A DNA stretch of 38,278 nt. Source: a virus. This document shows, one piece after another, positions 23,396 through 31,312 of this stretch. The translations under genes and the position numbers were made by a program. Position 1 is the stretch's first letter. Every line of letters starts with the position of its first letter. The stretch is taken from positions 1-38,278 of IMG/VR virus record IMGVR_UViG_3300010392_000311; one strand, 5' to 3'. A model generated the notes under the pieces. That model had not been told where the DNA came from and did not search any database. It saw only the letters and a program-made list of their open reading frames with translations.

Positions 23396-24294
23396 TCACC
23401 AACCCCGGCATCGGTCAGGGTGATACCCGTGCAATATCCGCATTGCTGGCGGGTCAGCACAATGTCTGCGGCGGGTGATACAAGGTCGATATTCTGTACA
23501 CCTTCCGGGTGCAGGGCGGCGATAATCCCGGCGCGCGTCACATCCCGCCCCAGGCGCAATGTGGTTTCCAGATGTTCATCAAGGCGTGATTGCGCCTCTG
23601 CCAGAACCAGCGCCCGATCGGGGCCGGAAAGGAAGGTCAGCGTGGCATCAATGGCAAAATTGACGATGGCGGCAGATTGCACGGTGACATTATCGGTCAG
23701 CGGGCGCACGCTGGTATCGGTCAGCCTGGCATCCACCGCCGCCAGCACCGGCGCGCTGGCCGTGCCATCACCCGTGCGGGAAAGCACGGTAACGGTCACA
23801 TCGCCGGGGGTGGGGCTGATGGCGGACGCATCCAGTACATCGGAATCCGCAGACAATGCGTGGAAGATATAGGCACCTTCCGGCCCAGCGACAGAAAACC
23901 CTTCCGGTGCCAGAACCATGCGCCGCCGCAGGCTGTCATCACTTTCATAGGTGGGGTCTATCCCATTGCCCGGATCGCCCGGATCAAGGATAAATCGTTC
24001 CACACCCACAATCGCGGCCAATGCATCCAGATCAGCGCCCATTGCATAGGCGGGCATCACCGCACGCGCCGCATCATTGGCGCGCTGGCGCAGCAACATT
24101 TCGCGGTAAGCGAACAGCTGGATCAGCTTCACCACAGGGTCACTTTCCAGCGCCGCATCAAAATCAGGGAAATAGGTCTGGAACTGGGCCAGTGCCTGCG
24201 CATAGATTGTTTCGAAGCTTAACGCTTCCACCACATCGGGCGCGGGCAAACGGGACAGATCGACCCCGGTAAAACTGTCTGATGCAATGGCCAT
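23392..24294 (-). CDS. J: Baseplate wedge protein J (P2 gpJ-like)
   Basis: This 300-aa baseplate wedge has LSRLPAPDVVEALSFETIYA near the start, LIQLFAYREMLLRQRANDA and MGADLDALAAIVGVER, the conserved J core. The ATG at 24294 gives the family length; an ATG at 24318 with an AAGGGGGG stretch upstream is the alternative. The late dyad centred at 24351 is 57 bp upstream of 24294. It heads the J-I-H-G unit. Confidence 0.92.
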   Translation of the reverse strand: MAIASDSFTGVDLSRLPAPDVVEALSFETIYAQALAQFQTYFPDFDAALESDPVVKLIQLFAYREMLLRQRANDAARAVMPAYAMGADLDALAAIVGVERFILDPGDPGNGIDPTYESDDSLRRRMVLAPEGFSVAGPEGAYIFHALSADSDVLDASAISPTPGDVTVTVLSRTGDGTASAPVLAAVDARLTDTSVRPLTDNVTVQSAAIVNFAIDATLTFLSGPDRALVLAEAQSRLDEHLETTLRLGRDVTRAGIIAALHPEGVQNIDLVSPAADIVLTRQQCGYCTGITLTDAGVGE

Positions 24295-24340
24295 GCGGCT
24301 GATGAAGCCGCGCCCCATGCTTTGTTGCACCCCCCCTTCC

Positions 24341-24361
24341 TTGTGATGCGGCGCACCACAA
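24341..24361. promoter_or_regulatory. Late-activator dyad, copy 2 (J / lysis divergent)
   Basis: TTGTGATG-CGGC-GCACCACAA lies between the leftward J operon and the rightward lysis cassette, so one site could activate both. It shares 17 of 21 positions with the other two copies. Confidence 0.72.
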
Positions 24362-24432
24362 ATTGCCGCACTGGCCCGCACGCATTGGCGCGCAATGGTG
24401 GGGCAAATTCAACCGGGATTGCGCGACATCAC

Positions 24433-24753
24433 ATGGACAGACTTTTTGAAGCGGCTGCTGCACATTTCTGGTGGATCATCGCCGGAATTTCCGGGCGGAT
24501 GCTGTTCCACACGCGAGAGGCGCAGGCCGGAAACCGCCGGTTCTGGGGGCGCGAATTGCCGTTTGAACTGCTGGTGGCACTGGGAATGGGCCTGATCGGA
24601 TATTCGCTGTGTTCGTGGTTCGAACTGGTTGGCCCGGTGGCCGCCGGGGTGATCAGCGCCGTTGCCTATCTGGGGCCGCGCGCCATCGACACGATGTTTG
24701 ACCGCGCACTGGAAGCTGGCGGCAATTTCTTTGGCAAGGGGAAGGGCAAGTGA
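24433..24753 (+). CDS. Putative holin (LydA-like phage holin)
   Basis: This 106-aa membrane protein has a hydrophobic N-terminus (AAAAHFWWIIAGISG), a polar segment (HTREAQAGNRRFWGRELPFE) and a hydrophobic C-terminal half (LLVALGMGLIGYSLCSWF, then VAAGVISAVAYLG). This arrangement fits LydA-type holins, which release or activate endolysin at the inner membrane. It is the first gene of the rightward lysis cassette, and its stop overlaps the endolysin GTG. Confidence 0.75.
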   Translation: MDRLFEAAAAHFWWIIAGISGRMLFHTREAQAGNRRFWGRELPFELLVALGMGLIGYSLCSWFELVGPVAAGVISAVAYLGPRAIDTMFDRALEAGGNFFGKGKGK

Positions 24754-25217
24754 CCAGGCTGACCCCGCATTTCCAACTGTCCGAATTCACCAGCAGCCAG
24801 ACTGCCCTGCGCCGTGGGCTGGACAATACGCCCCCGCCTGAAGTGATCGGCAATCTCAAGAATTTGTGTGAATATGTGCTGGAACCCGTGCGCAAACATT
24901 TTGGTGCGCCGGTGATTATCAGTTCCGGCTATCGTTCCCCGGCTGTCAATCGCGCAGTGCGTGGGTCTGCCAGCAGCCAGCATTGCATGGGGCAGGCCGC
25001 AGACTTTGAAATCCCCGGCATTTCCAATGTCGATATTGCGGAATGGATACGCGACTGGCTGACTTTCGATCAGCTGATCCTGGAATTCTATACGCCCGGC
25101 GTGCCAGACAGCGGGTGGGTCCATGTCAGCTGGCGAATGCCATTGCGCAGGCAGGCGTTGACTGCGGCACGCCTGGCGCGCGGGAAAACACAATATTTTG
25201 CCGGGATCGTGGCATGA
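24750..25217 (+). CDS. Peptidase M15 endolysin (D,D- or L,D-endopeptidase-like)
   Basis: This 155-aa enzyme begins LTPHFQLSEFTSSQTALRRG and has the M15A zinc ligands: His78 and Asp85 in SSQHCMGQAADFE and His125 in GWVHVSW. Such enzymes cleave peptide cross-links in murein. A GTG start at 24750 overlaps the holin stop. There is no signal peptide, so export should depend on the holin. It replaces the lysozyme-like K of classical P2. Confidence 0.87.
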   Translation: MTRLTPHFQLSEFTSSQTALRRGLDNTPPPEVIGNLKNLCEYVLEPVRKHFGAPVIISSGYRSPAVNRAVRGSASSQHCMGQAADFEIPGISNVDIAEWIRDWLTFDQLILEFYTPGVPDSGWVHVSWRMPLRRQALTAARLARGKTQYFAGIVA

Positions 25218-25540
25218 CGCGGGAAAGCCGCATCTCGCCCTTTGTGCGGCCTGCACTGCTGTTCACCGTGGCGATGGCCTGTTTCGGCGTGGCCTTTCTG
25301 GCCGGGGCCATTGAACTGGTAAAACCGGGCTTGGGCATCCGCTTTGGCAATGCGGTGACGCAGGTGATGCGCAACGTGCCCGATGGATATCTGCAATTGT
25401 TCGGCCTGATGTTTTCCACCTATGCGCTGGGAAAAAGCGGCGAACGCATTGTGAAGGCGCATTCCAGCGCCAAAAATGATCCGGCCAAATCGGACGGTGA
25501 CAATATTCTGGCCGCGCTGGACAAGGCGAAAGAACGATGA
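25214..25540 (+). CDS. Small membrane protein of lysis cassette (holin-like)
   Basis: This 108-aa protein has a clear transmembrane segment (ALLFTVAMACFGVAFLAGAI, about 13-32) and a second moderately hydrophobic region (YLQLFGLMFSTYALG). It ends with a polar Lys/Asp-rich tail. It resembles the membrane part of three-segment holins of alphaproteobacterial phages and gene transfer agents. Lying between endolysin and spanins, it may be a second holin or antiholin. ATGA overlaps occur at both ends. Confidence 0.68.
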   Translation: MTRESRISPFVRPALLFTVAMACFGVAFLAGAIELVKPGLGIRFGNAVTQVMRNVPDGYLQLFGLMFSTYALGKSGERIVKAHSSAKNDPAKSDGDNILAALDKAKER

Positions 25541-25911
25541 ACCCTGTGGCCATCTGGAACGCGCTGATCGGACTGCCGCGATGGGCGCATCTGCTGATGG
25601 GGGCGGTGGCGCTGGCCGGGGCGGCGCTGCTGTGGTTGCAGTTCCATGACCGTGGCGTGGTAAAAAAACATGAAGCCGGTGTTTCTGCCCAGGTGGCTGA
25701 AACCGTTACCCATGCCGATCGAACCGCCATTTCCGCTGATCAGGAACGCGCCAGACAGCGCGCCACCGACAGTGCCGAAACCAAGGGAGCCATTGCCAAT
25801 GCCCAAGCCAAGCACCCCGATGAAGTGCGCCGCGCTGCTGGCCCTGCCACCAATGCTGCTGCTGACAGCCTGCGGAAACGAACGGGTCAGGATCGCGGCC
25901 CCGCCCGCTGA
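25537..25911 (+). CDS. Rz: Rz-like inner-membrane spanin
   Basis: This 124-aa protein has a single N-terminal membrane anchor (AHLLMGAVALAGAALLWLQF, about 17-36) and a periplasmic Ala/Glu/Gln-rich helical domain (VAETVTHADRTAISADQERA). The Rz1 gene is nested in its 3' end in another frame, the classic architecture. It should bridge the two membranes for the last lysis step. Confidence 0.8.
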   Translation: MNPVAIWNALIGLPRWAHLLMGAVALAGAALLWLQFHDRGVVKKHEAGVSAQVAETVTHADRTAISADQERARQRATDSAETKGAIANAQAKHPDEVRRAAGPATNAAADSLRKRTGQDRGPAR

Positions 25912-26116
25912 ATGGACTGATCCCGTAACCTGGCCGGAAATCCCGGCAGGTGAAGCACTATGCGCTGATGAAGGTGGGGCGATGGAACCCTGCCTGTCTG
26001 ACCGGGAAACGGCGGGCCTGCTGGGCGCGCTGGGTGACGCGCTGGATGCAGCCAATGGCCAGCTGCTGAAGCTGAAAGACTGGTTCGTTGCGGCAGGCGC
26101 GGAACCGCAGGACTAA
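25820..26116 (+). CDS. Rz1: Rz1-like outer-membrane lipoprotein spanin
   Basis: This 98-aa lipoprotein starts inside Rz in a different frame: signal MKCAALLALPPMLLLTAC, with lipobox LTAC and Cys18 lipidated. The mature part has Pro-containing segments (APPAEWTDPVTWPEIP), as in Rz1 proteins, plus an unusually long C-terminal helical tail with two more Cys. The frame is open further upstream, but the lipobox fixes the start. Partner of Rz. Confidence 0.82.
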   Translation: MKCAALLALPPMLLLTACGNERVRIAAPPAEWTDPVTWPEIPAGEALCADEGGAMEPCLSDRETAGLLGALGDALDAANGQLLKLKDWFVAAGAEPQD

Positions 26117-26119
26117 ATT

Positions 26120-26461
26120 ATGCCCGCAACCTTCACCTTCCAACGCGGCGAACCCATCATCATTGACCTGGTGATTGATGATGCAGGCTCCATCGATCCC
26201 GTCAATGTGACGGTGGCGATGCGCCTGAAGAAAGGGACGCGTCCCCCGCCACAATCAGACCCTGCCATTGCCGAATTCGTTCTGGCCTATGTTCCCGCCA
26301 GCGGCAGTGACATGGCGTATTGGCGCGGCACCATTGCCGATTCATCGGCTATCGATCCGGGCGATTATGTTACCGATGCTGTGCTGTCACTGGATGATGC
26401 GGTGATCGCCATCACCGATCCGGTGCGGGTGCAGATACGCGGAAGCGTGACCCCGGCATGA
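26120..26461 (+). CDS. Hypothetical virion-associated protein
   Basis: This 113-aa beta-rich protein starts MPATFTFQRGEPIIIDLVID and contains YVPASGSDMAYWRGTIADSS and DPVRVQIRGSVTPA. The Ig-like strand pattern resembles small proteins near fibre genes. It overlaps the next gene as ATGA. No firm assignment. Confidence 0.65.
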   Translation: MPATFTFQRGEPIIIDLVIDDAGSIDPVNVTVAMRLKKGTRPPPQSDPAIAEFVLAYVPASGSDMAYWRGTIADSSAIDPGDYVTDAVLSLDDAVIAITDPVRVQIRGSVTPA

Positions 26462-26811
26462 GTGTGATGCAGCTTTCTTTCCGGCAGGGGCCGCCCCCCA
26501 TCGCCCTGTTCTGGCGCGGGCCGCAGCGCGGCGAATATCGCGCCATTCCGCGCGATGCGACCGGGGCCATCGCCGCCATTATCGGGCCGCGTGGTGCATC
26601 CGGGCCAGCAGGCAATGGCGCGGCGCATGATCAGACCTTCAGCGCCGCAGCCAGCTGGACGGTGAACCACAATCTGGGCCGCCGCCCTGCCGCCGTGCGG
26701 GTGCTGTCCGATGGCGGGATTGAGGTGATCGCAGAGATCATCGAAATTTCGACCAACCAACTGATTGTTCAATTTGCAGTGCCGCAATCTGGCCGCTGCG
26801 TGGTTTTATGA
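26458..26811 (+). CDS. Short collagen-motif fibre protein
   Basis: This 117-aa protein has a collagen-like GPRGASGPAGNG stretch (about 41-52) and a C-terminal module with WTVNHNLGRRPAAVRVLSDG and LIVQFAVPQSG. The same module type closes the next gene. It may be a short trimeric decoration or adaptor protein. Confidence 0.68.
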   Translation: MSVMQLSFRQGPPPIALFWRGPQRGEYRAIPRDATGAIAAIIGPRGASGPAGNGAAHDQTFSAAASWTVNHNLGRRPAAVRVLSDGGIEVIAEIIEISTNQLIVQFAVPQSGRCVVL

Positions 26812-26822
26812 AGAGGTGAAAC

Positions 26823-27614
26823 ATGGGTAAATCTGTTCTGTCCGATCTGGATTTCGGCAATTCGGCACGGGTCACAAACCTGCCAGAACCCGCCAATGCG
26901 CAGGATGCCGCGACCAAGAATTATGTTGACAGCGCGGTGGAAGGGATCGCGTGGAAGGACAGCGTGCGTGTGCATGCACAGGCCAATGTCAATCTGGCGG
27001 CACCGGGTGCGGCGATTGATGGCGTGAATATGGCGGTGAATGATCGCTTTTGCGCACCGGCGCAGACGGCCACAGAAGAAAACGGTATCTATATCTGGAA
27101 CGGGGCTGCGGTGCCCGCCACGCGGGCGGGTGATGCCAGCACCGCAGAGGAACTGGAACAGGCCGTGTTCACTGTGGAGGAAGGCACATCTGCCGGGGCG
27201 ACATTCCGCCAGACGGCGGTCAATTTCATTCTGGATACAGATCCTGTGGCCTTCACCAGTTTCGGCACAGCAGCTGGCGCAGCATCAGAAGGCAGCGCAG
27301 GCACCGCCGAACTGGCAACGCAGGCGGAAGTGGATACCGGAACGGATGATGCGCGCATCGTCACCCCGTTGAAGCTGGCCAATTGGGCAGGCCGCAAACG
27401 CAAGGCAACCGCCACCATTGGCGATGGTGCGGCGACCAGTTTCAACCTGGACCATAATTTCAGCAGCCGCGATGTGAGCGTGGAAGTTTACAAGAATTCG
27501 GGCAATTATGATTCCGTTCTGGTGGATGTGACCCGGCCAAGCGTGAACCGCGTGACATTGACCTTTGCCGCAGCACCGGCGCTGAATTCTTACAATGTGG
27601 TGGTGATCGGCTGA
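26823..27614 (+). CDS. Tail fibre-like protein
   Basis: This 263-aa protein begins MGKSVLSDLDFGNSARVTNL, with ANAQDAATKNYVDSAVEG, a very common phage fibre motif. The middle resembles virion surface modules (ENGIYIWNGAAVPATRAGD). The C-terminal module has FNLDHNFSSRDVSVEVYKNS and VTLTFAAAPALNSYNVVV. It is a second fibre-type protein besides H, transcribed with the lysis genes. It could be an additional receptor-binding protein. Confidence 0.78.
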   Translation: MGKSVLSDLDFGNSARVTNLPEPANAQDAATKNYVDSAVEGIAWKDSVRVHAQANVNLAAPGAAIDGVNMAVNDRFCAPAQTATEENGIYIWNGAAVPATRAGDASTAEELEQAVFTVEEGTSAGATFRQTAVNFILDTDPVAFTSFGTAAGAASEGSAGTAELATQAEVDTGTDDARIVTPLKLANWAGRKRKATATIGDGAATSFNLDHNFSSRDVSVEVYKNSGNYDSVLVDVTRPSVNRVTLTFAAAPALNSYNVVVIG

Positions 27615-27615
27615 T

Positions 27616-28185
27616 ATGGCCAGCCAGTTCCTGTTTCCCGATAGTCTGCTTTCACCTGGTGGGTGGACGGGGGATTACAGCGATCTGGACGAGGTTGCGG
27701 CATCCGATGCCGACTTTGTGTATTCAAAGGACAGGCCCAATGGTTCGGCCATCGAAATTGGTCTGTCCAACCCGGCCAGCACGCCGGGCGGTGGGTTGGT
27801 GACGCTGAATTACCGCCATGCCCAGGTGCAATCCGGGGTGATCGATGGCGGCGGTTCAGCAACCACTTTGGATGTCAGCCTGTACCAAGGTGGAACGCTG
27901 ATTGCATCCGATGTTCAACAGGCACCGGGCGGTGCTTGGGCAACGCGCAGCTGGCAATTTGATCCGGCGGCGGTGACAGACTGGACCGACCTGATATTCA
28001 TTGCGTCTGCGGATGGTGGTGGTGGCGGACCCAGCAGTCGGCGCGGCGTTGCATTGTCATGGATCAGGATGGAAATTCCCGGCGCAGAGACAATCTATAT
28101 AGGTGCAGCGGGGCAGGCCGCACGTTATCTGGGCGCGCGCGCTTCTGCCGATCTGTATCTGGGGGAAAAGGCCATCTGGCCCTGA
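27616..28185 (+). CDS. Putative virion adhesin / fibre tip protein
   Basis: This 189-aa beta-rich protein has a Gly-rich loop (ADGGGGGPSSRRG) and a C-terminus with repeating IYIGAAG, RYLGARA and LYLGEKAIW units. It starts 2 nt after the preceding stop, so the two are co-translated and probably assemble together. The repeats resemble short beta units seen at the ends of phage surface proteins. Exact function unknown. Confidence 0.65.
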   Translation: MASQFLFPDSLLSPGGWTGDYSDLDEVAASDADFVYSKDRPNGSAIEIGLSNPASTPGGGLVTLNYRHAQVQSGVIDGGGSATTLDVSLYQGGTLIASDVQQAPGGAWATRSWQFDPAAVTDWTDLIFIASADGGGGGPSSRRGVALSWIRMEIPGAETIYIGAAGQAARYLGARASADLYLGEKAIWP

Positions 28186-28198
28186 TCCTGCACCGCCA

Positions 28199-28879
28199 TC
28201 AATCGCCCGCCAGATGGGCGATCACTGTATCCAGCAGCTGCGATCTGTCCTTCGCCGTCATGCCCAGCAATTCGCGCCGTTCATATCGGGTTTCCCGTGC
28301 ATGGCGGGCTGGCCTGTCCCGCAGGCCGAACTGGTGAACAGATGCCACTGCGGCAACCCGCCCGGCAAAGCCAATCCATGCTTCATGATCGTTCTGGCCA
28401 GTGTGCAAAATGCCGCTGCGCCGGATCTTGCGAAACATGGCCCGGTCCCGCACGCGGCGGCGATTCCTGATCTTGCCGCCACCGGCATTGTCTTCTTCCG
28501 GGTCAACGCGCAGCCATTTGATCACCTTGTCAAATTCAAAGCTGCGCAATCCGCGCGCTTCCCGGTCATACCCGGTGAAGATTGGCCCCTGTTTCACCCA
28601 GCTTTTCATAAAGACCAGGCGCGGCGGTCCACTGCCGCCCGATGGATAGAGGAATTTGACCGCGTAATTGCCCGGTACAGGTTCCGTGGGTGGTTTGCGC
28701 GCGGCAAAGCCAGACCCATCCGGGTTGCGTTGCGCCGCGATGCGTTGCTGGTTGGACCGGCGCATGGTGGTGGCCACCTGCCGGAACAGGCGGCGGCGCG
28801 CGGGTGCATCCAGCGATTTCAGCATCCCGCCAACGAAACTTTCCAGTTCTGCCAGATCGCCAGTTTCGGCGCGGGCCAT
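28199..28879 (-). CDS. S: Tail completion protein S (P2 gpS-like)
   Basis: This 226-aa protein has LESFVGGMLKSLDAPARRRL and FRQVATTMRRSNQQRIAAQR near the start and HEAWIGFAGRVAAVASVHQF late, all hallmarks of the virion morphogenesis family. It is clearly longer than classical S, mainly through a basic middle (KIRNRRRVRDRAMFRKIRR). It is convergent with the fibre cassette, 13 nt apart. Confidence 0.9.
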   Translation of the reverse strand: MARAETGDLAELESFVGGMLKSLDAPARRRLFRQVATTMRRSNQQRIAAQRNPDGSGFAARKPPTEPVPGNYAVKFLYPSGGSGPPRLVFMKSWVKQGPIFTGYDREARGLRSFEFDKVIKWLRVDPEEDNAGGGKIRNRRRVRDRAMFRKIRRSGILHTGQNDHEAWIGFAGRVAAVASVHQFGLRDRPARHARETRYERRELLGMTAKDRSQLLDTVIAHLAGD

Positions 28880-28882
28880 GCC

Positions 28883-29386
28883 TTAACCCCCTTCGTACCC
28901 GGCCAGCAATTCCTTCAACGGGCCGCCGGGGGCGTAAATCTGGCGCAGCAGGGCCACGGGATCAGTCATGGGTTCCAGATCGGGCATGGGCGGTTCAGCG
29001 CGAAAGCTGGCCTGATAGCGGTCTGCATCATCGGCCAGAATGTCAATTGCCTCACTCAATGGCAGGGAAATCTGCACATCCACCGCCTGATTATCCACCG
29101 GGTCCACTTCAAAAGTAATGCCATCCACCCCGGTCTGATGGTTCTGGATCAATTCGCGCTGGTTGGCGCGTATCCACAGCGCCAGCGGCAGCATGATCTG
29201 GGCGGGGTCACCGCGATAATTCAGCAGCACAATGTCCACTGTGTATCGATATTCAAAGCCCAGATTGTCCCCATCGCGCAGGGCCAGCGTGCCCTTGGTC
29301 ACATACAGCGCCAGCGCATCTGGTTCGCGCGCCAGTTCGGGCAGGGCCGCGGTCAAATGGGTGCGCAGGCTGGCCGGTTTCTGCAT
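28883..29386 (-). CDS. R: Tail completion protein R (P2 gpR-like)
   Basis: This 167-aa protein starts MQKPASLRTHLTAALPELAR and contains DNLGFEYRYTVDIVLLNYRG, typical of gpR, which joins tail to head. It precedes S by 3 nt. Confidence 0.9.
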   Translation of the reverse strand: MQKPASLRTHLTAALPELAREPDALALYVTKGTLALRDGDNLGFEYRYTVDIVLLNYRGDPAQIMLPLALWIRANQRELIQNHQTGVDGITFEVDPVDNQAVDVQISLPLSEAIDILADDADRYQASFRAEPPMPDLEPMTDPVALLRQIYAPGGPLKELLAGYEGG

Positions 29387-29390
29387 CAGA

Positions 29391-29612
29391 TCAATCCCAC
29401 AGCTTTATGATATCGCGTTCCGGGGTGAATGCCTGTGGCAGAACGGGCAGGGTGATCACCTGCCCTTCCACCAGAATTGGCCCCTGATCGGCCAGATCAC
29501 GGTTCAGTTCCAATGCCTGTTCCACAATCCCTTCTGTCCGCCCCATCACGCGCCAGCACAGCGCATCCAGCGTTTCATTCTGGTGGGCAGTGGCGGTAAA
29601 GGTGGCGGCCAT
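29391..29612 (-). CDS. X: Tail protein X (LysM-like, P2 gpX-like)
   Basis: This 73-aa protein is LysM-like: DALCWRVMGRTEGIVEQAL, then NRDLADQGPILVEGQVITLP. It is usually found between L and the lysis genes in P2-like phages. It overlaps the L stop by one base at 29612. Confidence 0.9.
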   Translation of the reverse strand: MAATFTATAHQNETLDALCWRVMGRTEGIVEQALELNRDLADQGPILVEGQVITLPVLPQAFTPERDIIKLWD

Positions 29613-30088
29613 CAGATCAGTTCAACCGCAGTGCGGCCAACGCCCTTGATATCACGGATGGCATGGATGGCGTTACGGCGATGATCCTCTGCGCTCATGT
29701 CCAGCACTTCAGACCGGGTCTGGCCAGTGCCGGTGGCGGTCAAATCACCATGCGTTTCCCGCAAATCTGCCGTGGCGTAAGAATAGATGGCGCGCCGCCA
29801 CAGATGGACTAGGCGGCTTTCCCCGCCAATCTGATCGGCCGGCACATCTGCCAGCGCCGCATAGGTGGCCAGTTCCTGCGCCGCACGCCACAGGGCCAGA
29901 TCGCCATCCACGGCCAGAACCGCGCCCAGCAATGATTGTTTCACCCGATCATCAGGGATCAGCGTGCCGCCGATCCGCTGTGCATCGCGGAAATGGTTCA
30001 CATCCACATCGGGCCAGAACGGCCCGCAGGAAAGCACTGTGCCTGGCGCAGTGGCATCTGGGGTGGGGGAGGATATGAAGCCAGCCAT
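29612..30088 (-). CDS. L: Head completion protein L (P2 gpL-like)
   Basis: This 158-aa protein contains FWPDVDVNHFRDAQRIGGTL, LLGAVLAVDGDLALWRAAQE and VHLWRRAIYSYATADLRETH, the gpL pattern. It seals the filled head. Its start overlaps the upstream small gene as TGATG. Confidence 0.92.
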   Translation of the reverse strand: MAGFISSPTPDATAPGTVLSCGPFWPDVDVNHFRDAQRIGGTLIPDDRVKQSLLGAVLAVDGDLALWRAAQELATYAALADVPADQIGGESRLVHLWRRAIYSYATADLRETHGDLTATGTGQTRSEVLDMSAEDHRRNAIHAIRDIKGVGRTAVELI

Positions 30089-30276
30089 CAGCTATCCAGC
30101 CAGTACAGTTTCTGCTGTTCTGTCAGTTCGATAGCGTCATGGTCATCGAATGCAGCATAGCGGGTGTATCCGGGCGGCATTTTGGCGATGTTCACCTTGT
30201 CGATTTCCGTCAGTTCGATGGCGATAGGCTGGCCCGGTTCGACTTCGTACCATGTGCTTCCGACCTTCACCCGCAT
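30088..30276 (-). CDS. Small protein between M and L
   Basis: This 62-aa acidic protein begins MRVKVGSTWYEVEPGQPIAI and ends EQQKLYWLDS. The ATG at 30276 has a near-perfect AGGAGG 5 nt upstream, so it should be strongly translated. It has no counterpart in classical P2. The place in the operon suggests a minor head protein or a regulator of L by coupling. Confidence 0.75.
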   Translation of the reverse strand: MRVKVGSTWYEVEPGQPIAIELTEIDKVNIAKMPPGYTRYAAFDDHDAIELTEQQKLYWLDS

Positions 30277-30377
30277 TTGATCCTCCTGAAGAAAGTGGGG
30301 GGTGGGGATCGGGATCATCGGCGTGGGCGAACCTGCCTTGATCCGTCACCGCCCCCCGGCGCCGGTGGGCGAGCTGA

Positions 30378-31160
30378 TTATTCTTCTTCGTCCGTCACTT
30401 CGCCTTCCTGGGCGGAAGGCGGATTCTTGTTCATCCATGAAACCAGGCGTTCAATTTCCTTTTTCACGCCGATTTTCGGGGCCAGCGCCAATGCGCGGCG
30501 CAGCGATTCCAGCGCCTGTGTACGGGCATGGCGCTGGGCACCGGCCACGGCGGTTTCGCCTTTGTCAGCCTCGGCATCAGCTTCACGGATCAATTGCAGG
30601 CCAATGGCCTTGTGCAGTTTGGCGCGGGCCACATCGGGCATATCAAATGGTTCGGTCAGCTGGGCGGTGCGCAGCAATGTTTGCAGGTCATAATCCTGAT
30701 CCTGGCCAATCGCGGCAAGGGCCGCAGTGGCGATTTCTTCTGCCACCACGCAGGCGGGTGTTCGCTGGAACCGTTCGGGCATCCGCAGGCCAAAGCGCAA
30801 AACATGTTCGGCAATGTCCAGCGCAGTGACAGTGGCCCCGATATCGATGTGCCACAGCATGATGGTGGCCAGCAGTTCATCCTGCACCGCCTTGCCGGTT
30901 TCAGTCGCGGCTTCCAGCGTGGCGTTCACATGTGGCTGATAGCGGGCGATCATATCCCGTTTCGCCGCAATCTTGGCTTCGGTGGACTGGATATCGCGCA
31001 GGCGGGCCATATCTTCCCCCAGCGCGGCCAGCAGCAATTCATATTCGGTGGCCTCTGCGCCGGAATGCTGGCGATCAGGTGCGACATCACCAGAAGAACC
31101 ACTTTCAACTGCCTTTGCAGCAAGCTTTTTCTGGCGATGGCGTAGAGCGGGACTGAACAT
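30378..31160 (-). CDS. M: Terminase small subunit / endonuclease (P2 gpM-like)
   Basis: This 260-aa protein begins MFSPALRHRQKKLAAKAVES and contains YELLLAALGEDMARLRDIQS then KRDMIARYQPHVNATL, typical of gpM, and LLATIMLWHIDIGATVTALD. It works with P to cut cos and package DNA. GGAGGCAATTCG precedes the ATG, a strong ribosome site. A 59-nt gap separates it from the next small-gene frame. Confidence 0.92.
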   Translation of the reverse strand: MFSPALRHRQKKLAAKAVESGSSGDVAPDRQHSGAEATEYELLLAALGEDMARLRDIQSTEAKIAAKRDMIARYQPHVNATLEAATETGKAVQDELLATIMLWHIDIGATVTALDIAEHVLRFGLRMPERFQRTPACVVAEEIATAALAAIGQDQDYDLQTLLRTAQLTEPFDMPDVARAKLHKAIGLQLIREADAEADKGETAVAGAQRHARTQALESLRRALALAPKIGVKKEIERLVSWMNKNPPSAQEGEVTDEEE

Positions 31161-31312
31161 CGAATTGCCTCCTGAATGGTGCCCGCTCTATCCGGCGGCG
31201 GGCGCTGGCGCTGGCTGATGCGACTGCTTCAGTCGCGGCCTCCCAGCTATGCGTCTGGCTCTTGCCTCACCGCCCCGGATGGCAGGGTCAGGCCGTCAAC
31301 GCCTCTCAAGTA
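31161..31312 (-). other. 152-nt intergenic spacer between N and M with hairpin
   Basis: No gene is seen here. A perfect 7-bp stem GCGACTG-CTT-CAGTCGC lies at 31220-31236. No T-run follows. It may limit read-through after the abundant capsid message; the strong M ribosome site occupies the end. Confidence 0.5.

Noticed and set aside
28103-29410. 435-codon plus-strand frame across S and R
   Set aside because: Antisense shadow of two recognised tail completion genes.
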